NCBI GenBank assembly: GCA_934621665.1
Contig: CAKTUT010000089.1
Coordinates: forward strand, 1 to 7,255
DNA from: an uncultured Oscillospiraceae bacterium
GTDB taxonomy: Bacteria > Bacillota > Clostridia > Oscillospirales > Oscillospiraceae
Direction of reading: 5' to 3'
Length of the DNA: 7,255 nt
In this document: in pieces, positions 1 to 6,925 of the stretch
Layout: each line of letters opens with the position of its first letter
How positions within the stretch are numbered: the first letter of the stretch is position 1
Program-made: the position numbers and the translations under genes
Notes under the pieces: generated by a model
The model's database searches: none
The model's input: the letters and a program-made list of their open reading frames with translations, nothing else
What the model was told of the DNA's origin: nothing

Positions 1-162
1 ATACGTAGGTGCGTTATGTTTTTTCGGCAGTCGATTCACTCAGGTTCTTGCGCGGCAACTAGCTTCATTGGGAGAGTTGTTACCATACAGGCGGCGCGTA
101 GTTCGATGCGGAGAGGTTACTTTCGTGTGGTGGCCGCAGCGCTCGATTTTGGTGCTCACCGT

Positions 163-278
163 CATGCTGAGGCAGAATGCACCCCGCGTCTCCGGCGCCC
201 TTTTCTTCCATATCTTTTCCCGCAAGAGGGAAAAGATATGGCCGCCGGAGGCATGACGCGGTGGTAATCGTGAGCATG
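163..278. repeat. Composite imperfect inverted repeat (long hairpin or cruciform element)
   Basis: Nested complementary arms share one centre. The core is a perfect 14-bp stem (208-221 with 228-241) closed by the 6-base loop GCAAGA. Outside it, CTCCGGCG (190-197) pairs with CGCCGGAG (243-250), CCGCGT (184-189) with ACGCGG (256-261), and CATGCT (163-168) with AGCATG (273-278), with unpaired bulges between. It lies just downstream of the mnmE stop codon. Neither strand has a T-run after the stem, so it is not a canonical intrinsic terminator, although it could protect or shape the mRNA 3' end. Size and symmetry resemble dispersed intergenic palindromic repeats of the ERIC/REP kind, but only one copy is visible here. 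The rest of 1-299 shows no gene I can support; the short open frames there have no recognisable protein features. Confidence 0.6.
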
Positions 279-299
279 GGCGGACAGCGTCGTCCGCGC

Positions 300-1664
300 C
301 TACTTACCGACGCAAAAGCGTTCAAAAATCCGGTTTGTGATATCCTCGCGCACGACCTTGCCCGTGACCTCGCCCATGGCGGTCATGGCCTCCTCCACGT
401 CGGTGAGGACGGCATCGGGCGTCATTCCGGCGCGCATCGAGCCGAGCGCCGACTCGATGGCCTTTCCGGCGCGGGCAAGCGCCGAGGCCTGACGGGCATT
501 TGTCAAAATGCTGCCGTCGCAGGGAACGGCGGATTCGGGATAGAGCATATCCAGCGCCTGCTCCAGCGCGTCAAGCCCCTGACCGGTGCGCGCACAGACG
601 GAGATGACGTAGTCAAACGGCAGATCGGAGGGCGAAACGGCGGCAGGCAGATCATTCTTATTGAGAATTGCCACGGCGTGCGGCGCGGAAAGCGCGGTAT
701 CCATGGCGCGGCGGTCGGAATCGGTGAGCGGGCGGCTGGCGTCGCAGACAAAGAGCACAAGCTCTGCCTCCTGCGCGGCCTGCTCGGCGCGGGCAACGCC
801 CATGCGCTCGATGGTATCGTCCGTTTCACGGATACCGGCGGTATCGTACAGGCGCAGAAGATGGCGGCCGAGCGTGACCGACTCCTCCACGGTATCGCGC
901 GTTGTACCGGCAACGTCGGTGACAATCACGCGGTCATAGCCGCACAGCGCGTTGAGCAGACTTGACTTTCCGGCGTTCGGACTGCCGACGATGGCGGCGC
1001 GGACGCCATTTTTCAGCCGTCTGCCGCGCGCGCACGACGAGAGCAGCTGCGCAAGCGCGTTCATGTCGTCCATCAGCTCGGATTCGAAGTTTTCCAGTGC
1101 GAACGGCTCGATCTCCTCGTCGGGATAGTCGAGCACGGCGTGATAGTGCGAACAGATATCGACAAGGCCGTCATAGATGGGCGTAAGCTTTTTGACAAGC
1201 GCGCCGCCCACCTGACCGGCGGCGTTGGCCGCAGCTTCGGCGGTCTCGGCGTCGATGAGGTCAATGACGGCCTCGGCCTGCGTCAGATCCATTTTGCCGT
1301 TTAAAAACGCGCGGCGCGTGAACGCTCCCGGGCCTGCCTGACGGAAGCCCGCGGCGAACAGCGCGCGCAGTCCGGCAGACAGAACGGCGGGCGAGCCGTG
1401 ACACTGGAACTCGCACGTGTCCTCGCCGGTATACGAGTGCGGCGCGCGGCACACGACGGCCACGCACTGGTCAATGACGCGTCCCTGCTCGTCAAGCAGG
1501 CTGCCAAGCGTCAGCATCCGGCTTTTTGCCTCGGTGAGCGGGCGGCCGCCTGCGGCGCGGAACACGGAGGCGGCGGCCGAAATGCAGCCGTCGCCGGAGG
1601 TACGGAGAATGCCGATTCCGGAGCGTACCCAGCCCGTGGAAACGGCGGCGATGAGATGTGACAT
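300..1664 (-). CDS. mnmE: tRNA modification GTPase MnmE (TrmE)
   Basis: MnmE works with MnmG to install the aminomethyl-type modification at C5 of wobble uridine 34 in certain tRNAs, in the cytoplasm. The 454-residue product has the usual length and full architecture. The N-terminal formyl-THF-binding domain includes PHSYTGEDTCEFQCHG at about 75-90. A helical domain follows, with an inserted GTPase domain: P-loop GSPNAGKSS (227-235), TTRD (254-257), DTAG (274-277) and NKND (335-338). It ends in the family's C-terminal CxGK motif as CVGK (451-454), so it looks intact and functional. The start has AGAGGA 7 nt upstream, within the end of the racemase gene, from which it is separated by only 12 bp. 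It is the last gene of the minus-strand cluster. No mnmG is seen downstream, although the two are often adjacent in other genomes. No canonical terminator follows. Confidence 0.97.
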   Translation of the reverse strand: MSHLIAAVSTGWVRSGIGILRTSGDGCISAAASVFRAAGGRPLTEAKSRMLTLGSLLDEQGRVIDQCVAVVCRAPHSYTGEDTCEFQCHGSPAVLSAGLRALFAAGFRQAGPGAFTRRAFLNGKMDLTQAEAVIDLIDAETAEAAANAAGQVGGALVKKLTPIYDGLVDICSHYHAVLDYPDEEIEPFALENFESELMDDMNALAQLLSSCARGRRLKNGVRAAIVGSPNAGKSSLLNALCGYDRVIVTDVAGTTRDTVEESVTLGRHLLRLYDTAGIRETDDTIERMGVARAEQAAQEAELVLFVCDASRPLTDSDRRAMDTALSAPHAVAILNKNDLPAAVSPSDLPFDYVISVCARTGQGLDALEQALDMLYPESAVPCDGSILTNARQASALARAGKAIESALGSMRAGMTPDAVLTDVEEAMTAMGEVTGKVVREDITNRIFERFCVGK

Positions 1665-1676
1665 GGTGTTTTCCTC

Positions 1677-2768
1677 TTATTTAAAAATAACATCCATTCC
1701 TTTGAGCATCAAAGGATTGATATTGACCGTCGCGTGGTCGCCGAGACCGCATGTGATATGCGTCACGTCGCAGACGGTATGCAGCATCCCAATATGGCCA
1801 AGGACGCGGCAGCGCTGGCCGCTAATGTTGACGTAGATGGCCTTGTGGCCGAGCATGGTGCGAAGCCCCGTCAGCATCTGGCGCAGGCCGTCGCGGAAAC
1901 GGAAGATGTCGTGTCCCATTTCGCAGCCAAAGCCGTTGTACCAGCCGACGGGCAGGACGGCGATGCGCGTGGGCTTGCGCGCTTTCCATGCCGCGCCATA
2001 GCCGCAGGTATGACCCTTTGGAAGCCAGCGCAGCTCCTCAACCGTTGTCTCGCAGATGCCGATGCGCTTGAGCGCGTAGCTGCCCTTAAATGAAAGGCGG
2101 CCCAAAATGGCCGAGCCAAGGCGCACGCCGTCCATTTTGAGGTCGGGGAAGCGCAAAAACGCCGCGGAATTGCAGATATGCGCCATACCGGTTTCATAGC
2201 CCGCGGCATTGATGGCGGCGATGACGCTTTTAAACGTCTCGGCCTGCGCGTAGGTCTGCTTTTTGTTGCAGAACGCGGAGTGCAGGTGCGTATAGATGCC
2301 GGAGACGGCGATGTTGTCCATATAGGCGTAGATTGGCAGAAGCTTGTCAATCTCGGTGGGCAGAAAGCCGTAGCGTCCCATGCCGGTGTCGATTTTGATG
2401 TGCGTGTTGGCAACGACGTTTTTCTGCGCGGCCACGCCGTTGAGCACCGTGGCGTCGTCCTGACTGGAGACGGTGATGATGGCGTTCAGGTCGAGAAGCT
2501 CACGCAGCTCGTCGCCCGCGCACGTGGGGCGGAGCATGAGAACCTCTTCTTTTTCAAAGCCCGCCTCGCGCAGCGCGCGCACGTCCGACACTTCGGTGAC
2601 GGCAAAGCGCGTGATGCCCGCCTCGCGGCAGACGGCGGCCATGGGAATGAGTCCCAGACCGTAGCCGTTTCCCTTGAGCACCGCCCAGATGGGCGTGCCG
2701 TCGGCGCGCTTGATGAGATTGGCAAGATTTTTTCGCAGGTCGGCGGTATCGACAAGATAGGTTTTCAT
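1677..2768 (-). CDS. Alanine racemase family protein (PLP-dependent), divergent
   Basis: Fold-type III PLP racemases interconvert L- and D-alanine, supplying D-Ala for peptidoglycan; relatives act on other amino acids. The 363-residue product has the family landmarks in order: PLP lysine K32 in AVLKGNGYGLG, KIDTGMGRYGF (125-135) with R132, GVRLG (215-219) with R216, and catalytic tyrosine Y257 in CGYGAAW. Several normally strong motifs have drifted. The PxGYxDGY segment reads LPVGWYNGFG (272-281), and the GRxCMDQ segment reads GHIGMLH (324-330), keeping the Met but replacing the Asp with Leu. Racemase chemistry is therefore likely, but alanine specificity is not assured, and I give no gene symbol. 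GGAGGTG lies 5 nt before the start. The gene sits 20 bp after the femAB-like gene and 12 bp before mnmE, so the three are probably co-transcribed. A second, canonical Alr elsewhere in the genome is possible. Confidence 0.85.
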   Translation of the reverse strand: MKTYLVDTADLRKNLANLIKRADGTPIWAVLKGNGYGLGLIPMAAVCREAGITRFAVTEVSDVRALREAGFEKEEVLMLRPTCAGDELRELLDLNAIITVSSQDDATVLNGVAAQKNVVANTHIKIDTGMGRYGFLPTEIDKLLPIYAYMDNIAVSGIYTHLHSAFCNKKQTYAQAETFKSVIAAINAAGYETGMAHICNSAAFLRFPDLKMDGVRLGSAILGRLSFKGSYALKRIGICETTVEELRWLPKGHTCGYGAAWKARKPTRIAVLPVGWYNGFGCEMGHDIFRFRDGLRQMLTGLRTMLGHKAIYVNISGQRCRVLGHIGMLHTVCDVTHITCGLGDHATVNINPLMLKGMDVIFK

Positions 2769-2788
2769 ATGCGCACCTCCAGAACAAA

Positions 2789-3853
2789 TTATTTTCCTCT
2801 GTTTTTGATCAGATAGACGCGGCGGCGAAGCTCCTTGAACACGGACGTGCCGTGCTCGATGCAGAAATAGGCGGCGGGGCTGAGCACCAGATCCATCTCG
2901 CCGACAAACTCGGTAAAGTCGCCGCCAAAGCCCTGCTTGAAGCGGAACAGGCCGTAGAGCGGGTTGTCCTCGGATACGTCGCCCGACACGCCGCGGAAGT
3001 CATAGATGCGGCAGCCGCGTTCGATGGCCCACTGGATCATGCTCCACTGGAGCAGATAGTTCGGCATCAGATTGCGGTGCTCGTTGCTGGACGCGCCGTA
3101 GAGATACCAGACCTTGTCGCCGTAGGCGATGGCAAGCGTACCGGCGATGGGCGTGCCCGCGGGGTCAAAGGCCATATACAGCCGGCAGTGCTCGCCAAGG
3201 TTATTGAGCATCGCCGCAAAATACTCGGGCTTGCGCGTGACAAAGCCGTCGCGCACGCCGGTGGTGAGCATCAGATCGGAAAAGGCAGGAACCATTTCCT
3301 TGCCGCAGACTCTGACCGTTACACCCTTGCGCTGGGCAAGGCGGATGTTATAGCGCCACTTCTGGTGGAAGCCTGCCATGACCTCCTCCTCCGTTTTGCC
3401 CTCCACGTTCAGACGGAATACATAGCGGGGGTTGATGGCCTCGAAGTTCTTGCCGCCCTCCTTGCTCTGAAAGCCGAATGAATGGAGCATATCGGCAAAG
3501 GCTGTATTGCTGGACGGCACGTCGGGGTCAATCTTAATGACGTAGGCCCTATACTTTTTAGCAAGCTGCTTTGCGCCGTCGAGCAGCTGCGAAAACGTTT
3601 CGCGGTCGTCAAGGTCGCACACAGGGCCGCGGCAGCCGTACATCAGCGAGCGGCCAAAGCCGGGAACCTTGCGCGTCATGAGCGCGAGCGTTCCCTTGAT
3701 TTTTCCGTCCGCGCCGCGCACGGCGATGGCGTCCCAGCTCCACATGGGCTTCTGCTTGCTCCACAGATAGCTCTGGGCAAAGTTGCCCTTGGGATGGGAC
3801 TGGACAAAGGCTTCATATTCGTCAATGGTTTTATCGGTGATGAATTCGTACAT
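2789..3853 (-). CDS. FemAB/FemX-family aminoacyltransferase (peptidoglycan interpeptide bridge)
   Basis: FemAB proteins use aminoacyl-tRNA to add amino acids to the stem peptide of lipid II on the cytoplasmic face of the membrane, building the cross-bridge. The 354-residue product carries the family signature KWRYNIRLAQRKGV (165-178). Its second GNAT-like domain ends in YDFRGVSGD (284-292) and LYGLFRFKQGFGGDFTEFVG (299-318). I see no inserted coiled-coil arm of the kind in S. aureus FemA, so it is closer to FemX-like single-residue adders; the residue added cannot be read from sequence. The frame stays open upstream to 3946, but I chose the ATG at 3851-3853 because GGAG lies 7 nt before it and similarity begins there; the upstream 31 codons cover the palindromic regulatory region. 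It is the first gene of the femAB-like/racemase/mnmE cluster. Racemase and bridge enzyme together fit a cell wall theme. Confidence 0.9.
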   Translation of the reverse strand: MYEFITDKTIDEYEAFVQSHPKGNFAQSYLWSKQKPMWSWDAIAVRGADGKIKGTLALMTRKVPGFGRSLMYGCRGPVCDLDDRETFSQLLDGAKQLAKKYRAYVIKIDPDVPSSNTAFADMLHSFGFQSKEGGKNFEAINPRYVFRLNVEGKTEEEVMAGFHQKWRYNIRLAQRKGVTVRVCGKEMVPAFSDLMLTTGVRDGFVTRKPEYFAAMLNNLGEHCRLYMAFDPAGTPIAGTLAIAYGDKVWYLYGASSNEHRNLMPNYLLQWSMIQWAIERGCRIYDFRGVSGDVSEDNPLYGLFRFKQGFGGDFTEFVGEMDLVLSPAAYFCIEHGTSVFKELRRRVYLIKNRGK

Positions 3854-3898
3854 GGCGTATCTCCATCTTATACATTTAAATATAGGAATATCGCAGGA

Positions 3899-3913
3899 TT
3901 CGACACAGTCGAA
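3899..3913. repeat. Small inverted repeat beside the operator-like palindrome
   Basis: TTCGAC-ACA-GTCGAA is a perfect 6-bp inverted repeat with a 3-base loop. It sits 3 bp from the larger palindrome at 3917-3936, on the side of the femAB-like gene, in that gene's presumed 5' leader or promoter. It could be a weak RNA hairpin or part of a protein binding site. Function is unknown. Confidence 0.35.
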
Positions 3914-3916
3914 ACG

Positions 3917-3936
3917 GTCAGAACGCACGTTCTGAC
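3917..3936. promoter_or_regulatory. 20-bp perfect palindrome, candidate operator (LexA-box-like core)
   Basis: GTCAGAACGCACGTTCTGAC has 9-bp perfect arms around a central CA. Its core GAAC-GCAC-GTTC fits the Gram-positive LexA/DinR pattern CGAAC-RNRY-GTTYC at every position except the two outermost (A and T here instead of C and C). It lies 64 bp upstream of the femAB-like start and 124 bp upstream of gerA, so it could control either side. An AATTTTT stretch follows on the plus strand, which superficially resembles a terminator, but no plus-strand gene lies just upstream. Another dyad-binding regulator is equally possible. Confidence 0.45.
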
Positions 3937-3986
3937 AATTTTTCACCTTATCTTATCACATCACACGGCCAGATGCAAACGCGACG

Positions 3987-4016
3987 GTATACTTTTTGCC
4001 GCTTTGCAGCAGAATA
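3987..4016 (+). promoter_or_regulatory. Sigma-G-like forespore promoter for the gerA-gerC-gerB operon
   Basis: A -35 element GTATA (3987-3991) fits the sigma-G consensus GHATR exactly. It is followed after 18 bp by CAGAATA (4010-4016), which matches CATWHTA at 6 of 7 positions. The predicted start, near 4023, would give a leader of roughly 35-40 nt before gerA. Germination receptor operons are known to be transcribed in the forespore by sigma-G, so position and gene content both support the call. A sigma-F reading (GYWTA with a GGNRANAHTR -10) fits less well at this spacing. Confidence 0.6.
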
Positions 4017-4060
4017 AACCACGGGAAAATCGAAGCAGTGCGGAAAGGATGGAAAAACGG

Positions 4061-5443
4061 ATGCAGCCGGAGGAGATACAGGCGATTTTTGCGGGGGCGG
4101 CGGACTTTGAGACGCATACGGTGATTGCGGGCGGGCAGACGGTGACGGTATTTTTTATCGACGGGCTGACGTCCGGGTCGGAGATTGCGGACTTTGTCAT
4201 CCGGCCGCTTGGCGCGATGGGCGAGGGGAGCATGGAGGACGTGCTGGCGCGGGCAAAAAACGGCGCGGTGTGGTGCGCGTCGGTCTCCAGTGCGAAAACG
4301 CCGGATGCGGCGGCGGAAAAGCTGGTCAACGGCTTTTGCGTGGCTGTGTTCCCCGGGCAGCCGGAGGCGCTCTGCTTTGAGACAAAGACCGGCGAAAAGC
4401 GCGGCGTGTCCGCACCGGAGGCGGAAAATACGGTTAAGGGCGCAAAGGACGCGTTTACCGAGACGCTGCGCACGAACACAAGTCTGATCCGCCGCCATCT
4501 GCGCACGCCAAGGCTGCGGCTGGAGCAGCACACGATTGGGACACAGAGTCTGACGTGCGTGACGATCTGCTACATTGCGGGGACGACGGATATGCGGCGC
4601 GTGGCGCGGCTGCGAAAGCGGCTGGGTGAGATTCACCTGCGCGGGATGCTCTCGCCTGCGGCGGTGGAGGAGACGGTGACGGGCTCACGCCGGACGGCGT
4701 TTCCGATGCTGCAATATACGGAGCGGACGGACAAGTTCTGTCAGGGACTGCTGGACGGGCAGGTGGGGCTGCTGGCTGACGGACTGCCGGAGGGCTTCCT
4801 GCTGCCGGTGTGTCTGGGGAAGCTGATGCACTCGCCGGAGGACAGGACGGTTGACTATGTGTCGGCAAGCTTTGTGCGGATGCTGCGCTATGCGGCGCTG
4901 ACGGTGAGTCTGCTGCTGCCGGGGCTGTACGCGGCGATGGCGCTGTTTCACCCGGAGATGATTCCGACAAAGCTCTTGCTTGCGATTATCCAGAGCAAGC
5001 AGGACGTGCCGTTTTCCACGCTGCTGGAGGTGGCGGGGCTGCTGCTGGCGTTTGAGATTTTACAGGAGGCGGGGCTTCATCTGCCGCAGGCAATCGGCAC
5101 GGCGGTGTCGATCATCGGCGGACTTGTCGTGGGAACGGCGGCGGTGGACGCGAAGCTTGTCTCGCCGGCGGCGCTGATTGTGGCGGCTGCCGCAGGCATC
5201 TGCGGCTTTGCGCTGCCCGACCGGGATTTGTCGGACGCGCTGCGGCTGTGGCGGCTGGTGCTGACGGTATTCGGCGGGACGGCGGGGCTGTTTGGATTGA
5301 GCGCGGGGACAATTTTGCTGCTGGTGCATCTGGCGGGACTGTCGTCGCTGGGCGAGGCATATCTTGCGCCGTTTTCGGCGGTGCACGCGGGCGATGCGAT
5401 GTACCGGCGGCGCTATTGCAAGCAGGAGCGGGAGGAGACATGA
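4061..5443 (+). CDS. Spore germination receptor subunit A (GerA family)
   Basis: GerA-type A subunits form, with B and C subunits, inner-spore-membrane complexes that sense nutrient germinants. The 460-residue product has a soluble N-terminal region (about 1-265) and a membrane region. Family hallmarks include PMLQYTERTDKFCQGLLDGQ (215-234), LADGLPEGFLLPV (238-250), SFVRMLRY (270-277), LLLPGLYAAM (284-293), VPFSTLLE (316-323), FEILQEAGLHLPQAIG (331-346) and SIIGGLVVGTAAVDAKLVSP (350-369). About five hydrophobic segments follow residue 275. An in-frame ATG at 4049 is less likely as the start because GGAAAGG abuts it with no spacing; from the ATG at 4061, AAGGATGG sits 8 nt upstream. The stop overlaps the gerC start as ATGA, implying translational coupling. 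The length is near the usual 460-540, with the N-terminal domain at the short end. The germinant cannot be predicted. SpoVAF-type proteins are related, but the following gerC and gerB genes favour a receptor. Confidence 0.93.
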   Translation: MQPEEIQAIFAGAADFETHTVIAGGQTVTVFFIDGLTSGSEIADFVIRPLGAMGEGSMEDVLARAKNGAVWCASVSSAKTPDAAAEKLVNGFCVAVFPGQPEALCFETKTGEKRGVSAPEAENTVKGAKDAFTETLRTNTSLIRRHLRTPRLRLEQHTIGTQSLTCVTICYIAGTTDMRRVARLRKRLGEIHLRGMLSPAAVEETVTGSRRTAFPMLQYTERTDKFCQGLLDGQVGLLADGLPEGFLLPVCLGKLMHSPEDRTVDYVSASFVRMLRYAALTVSLLLPGLYAAMALFHPEMIPTKLLLAIIQSKQDVPFSTLLEVAGLLLAFEILQEAGLHLPQAIGTAVSIIGGLVVGTAAVDAKLVSPAALIVAAAAGICGFALPDRDLSDALRLWRLVLTVFGGTAGLFGLSAGTILLLVHLAGLSSLGEAYLAPFSAVHAGDAMYRRRYCKQEREET

Positions 5444-5931
5444 AGCGAATCTGGATCTGGCTGCTGGCAGCGGGGGCGCTGGCGATGACGGGGCTGTGGC
5501 CAATGGAGAGCTGCGATGTGGCGGAGCTTCAGCCGGCGCGTGTGCTGATGATTACGATGGAAAACGGACGCATTGCGGCGGACTGCGGCGAGGCATCCGG
5601 GAGCGGCGCGACGCTGGACGAAGCGCTGCGCGATATGCAGCGCACGGCACAGGGGAATTTGTTTCTGGGCACGGCGGAGCAGGTGCTGATTCACACGTCG
5701 GCCTATGCGGTGCTGCCGCAGGCGGCGCAAAGCGATGCGCTGCGCCCGGCGGCTAAGGTATATCTGGTGGAGGGCGAGCTGCCGGAGGCGGAGGCGGCAA
5801 GCAAATTTTTGCAGACGCACAGCGGACGCGTGACGCTGGGACGCGTGCGCGCGGCGATTTTGGGTGCGGGAAGCGTTCAGCCGCCGCATCTGGTGAGTCG
5901 TGAGGGGAGGCTGCGGCTGATTGAACAGTAA
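5440..5931 (+). CDS. Short GerC-like protein (N-terminal Ger(x)C region only)
   Basis: C subunits are normally lipoproteins of roughly 350-400 residues on the outer face of the inner spore membrane. This one has 163 residues. It begins with a basic, hydrophobic signal-like segment (MKRIWIWLLAAGALAMTG). It then resembles the GerC N-terminal domain: CDVAELQPARVLMI (25-38) matches the WDxxELNxxAIV block, and GATLDEALRDMQRTAQGNLF (56-75) followed by LGTAEQVLI (76-84) matches the GxTLxEAxRxxQRxxxGxLFLGHxxVLII block. The large C-terminal domain is absent. No continuation is seen in other frames, because gerB starts before the stop. Where family members read LxGCW, this protein reads MTGLW (16-20), so the lipidated Cys appears replaced by Leu19; Cys25 sits in MESC, a poor lipobox. 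GGGAGG lies 4 nt before the ATG, which overlaps the gerA stop. It may be a reduced but working subunit or a degenerating one; the intact overlaps favour the former. Confidence 0.8.
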   Translation: MKRIWIWLLAAGALAMTGLWPMESCDVAELQPARVLMITMENGRIAADCGEASGSGATLDEALRDMQRTAQGNLFLGTAEQVLIHTSAYAVLPQAAQSDALRPAAKVYLVEGELPEAEAASKFLQTHSGRVTLGRVRAAILGAGSVQPPHLVSREGRLRLIEQ

Positions 5932-6925
5932 AATCGGGCGGCGGCAGCAGGCGGCGTGGTGTGCCGCGGCGGCAAGCGTCCCGGCAGTGATGACGTGTGC
6001 AGGACGCTCGTGGCAGTGGGTACTGCTGGGCTGCGGCGCGGCAGCGGTATTTTTTGCGATGCTTGGTGCGGCGATGCGCGGCTGCGGCAGCGTGAGCGTG
6101 TCTACGGCGGTGCTGCGCGCGTTTGGAGCAAAGGCGGGCGGCGCAATTTTGATTCTGGGCGCGGCATGGACGATTCTGGCGGCGGCGGATGCGGCGGCAA
6201 AATGCGCCGGGGCGTTCCCGTCGTCGGATCTGTCAAGGCTTGCGCCGCCGGTGCTGCTGGCGCTGTGCGCGCTGAGCGGGAAGAACGGGGCAAAGAGCGG
6301 CGCACGGTGCGCGGCGGTGGCCGCGCCGGTCTTGATTCTATTATATATGTTGATTACGGTGTGCGCGCTGCCGGGTGTGCGGACGCAGTGGCTGCGGCCG
6401 TGGGGCGCGTGGACGCAGGCAACCGAGGTGCTTGCGCCGATGCTTGTCCCGGCGGCGGCGCTGTATCTGCCGAGTACAAAGGAGAAAAACGTCCCATGGA
6501 GCGCGTTTTTGCTGCTGGCGCTTCTGCCGGCGGGGATGGCGGCGGTGACGAGCGGGTATTTGAGTCCGGCACTGGTGCAGGCAGAGCGGTTTTCGTATTA
6601 CACGCTGACGAAGAATATGAGTTTGCTGTCAGTGATGGAGCGGTTTGAGCCGGTTTTGTCGGGGAGCCTGTTTGTGGGATACTTCTGCCTGGCAAGCCTT
6701 TTGGTGGAATCGGCGTCGGCGCAGCTGGGCGCGGCAATGGGAAAATGGCACGGCGGCAGGCGGACGATTGCGCTCTGCGCGGCGGCATATGGGCTGAGCT
6801 ATGCGGCAGACAGAATTCCGGACGCGATACGCACGGCGGGGTCGGCTGTATTTTGGGGGCTGATGCCGTCATTAGCACTACTGATAGTGGCCATAAAAAA
6901 AGTACGAAAAAAAGCGAAAAAGTAG
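5921..6925 (+). CDS. Spore germination receptor subunit B (GerB-type permease, APC superfamily)
   Basis: GerB-type subunits are multi-spanning proteins of the amino acid-polyamine-organocation superfamily that probably bind the germinant. The 334-residue product is very hydrophobic, with about ten predicted membrane segments (near 11-26, 31-51, 72-92, 106-119, 130-150, 166-183, 193-213, 246-265, 281-297 and 306-325). It is slightly shorter than the usual 360 or so. The region around 221-260, with AERFSYYTLTKNMSLLSVMERFEP, resembles the family's segment before the eighth helix. It ends in a strongly basic tail, KKVRKKAKK. The start is a TTG at 5921, supported by GAGGGGAGG 10 nt upstream and by an 11-bp overlap with the gerC end; there is no in-frame ATG nearby. 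The A-C-B order matches B. subtilis gerK. The A-rich codons of the tail lie just before the -35 element of the next promoter. Identity rests on topology, context and weak motifs. Confidence 0.85.
   Translation: MNSKIGRRQQAAWCAAAASVPAVMTCAGRSWQWVLLGCGAAAVFFAMLGAAMRGCGSVSVSTAVLRAFGAKAGGAILILGAAWTILAAADAAAKCAGAFPSSDLSRLAPPVLLALCALSGKNGAKSGARCAAVAAPVLILLYMLITVCALPGVRTQWLRPWGAWTQATEVLAPMLVPAAALYLPSTKEKNVPWSAFLLLALLPAGMAAVTSGYLSPALVQAERFSYYTLTKNMSLLSVMERFEPVLSGSLFVGYFCLASLLVESASAQLGAAMGKWHGGRRTIALCAAAYGLSYAADRIPDAIRTAGSAVFWGLMPSLALLIVAIKKVRKKAKK

Noticed and set aside
1..162. Possible small gene or RNA at the left edge
   Set aside because: Short open frames overlap on both strands, with no convincing ribosome binding site, tRNA fold or motif.
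208..241. Intrinsic terminator of the mnmE cluster
   Set aside because: The stem is strong, but no T-run follows on either strand; it is better read as the core of a larger palindrome.
177..965. Long plus-strand open frame (262 codons) antisense to mnmE
   Set aside because: It lies opposite the well-supported mnmE, has a composition typical of a GC-rich antisense frame, and has no recognisable domain.
3917..3945. Plus-strand intrinsic terminator (palindrome followed by AATTTTT)
   Set aside because: No plus-strand gene ends upstream, the perfect stem leaves almost no loop, and an operator reading is simpler.
3854..3946. 31-residue N-terminal extension of the femAB-like protein
   Set aside because: It crosses both dyads, has no good ribosome binding site, and the family similarity starts at the ATG at 3851-3853.
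3482..4060. In-frame upstream extension of gerA by 193 codons
   Set aside because: Most of the extension is antisense to the femAB-like gene and has no GerA similarity; the predicted sigma-G promoter lies inside it.
4455..4970. Minus-strand proline/serine-rich open frame
   Set aside because: It is a shadow of gerA; the low-complexity composition is typical of the antisense of a GC-rich gene.
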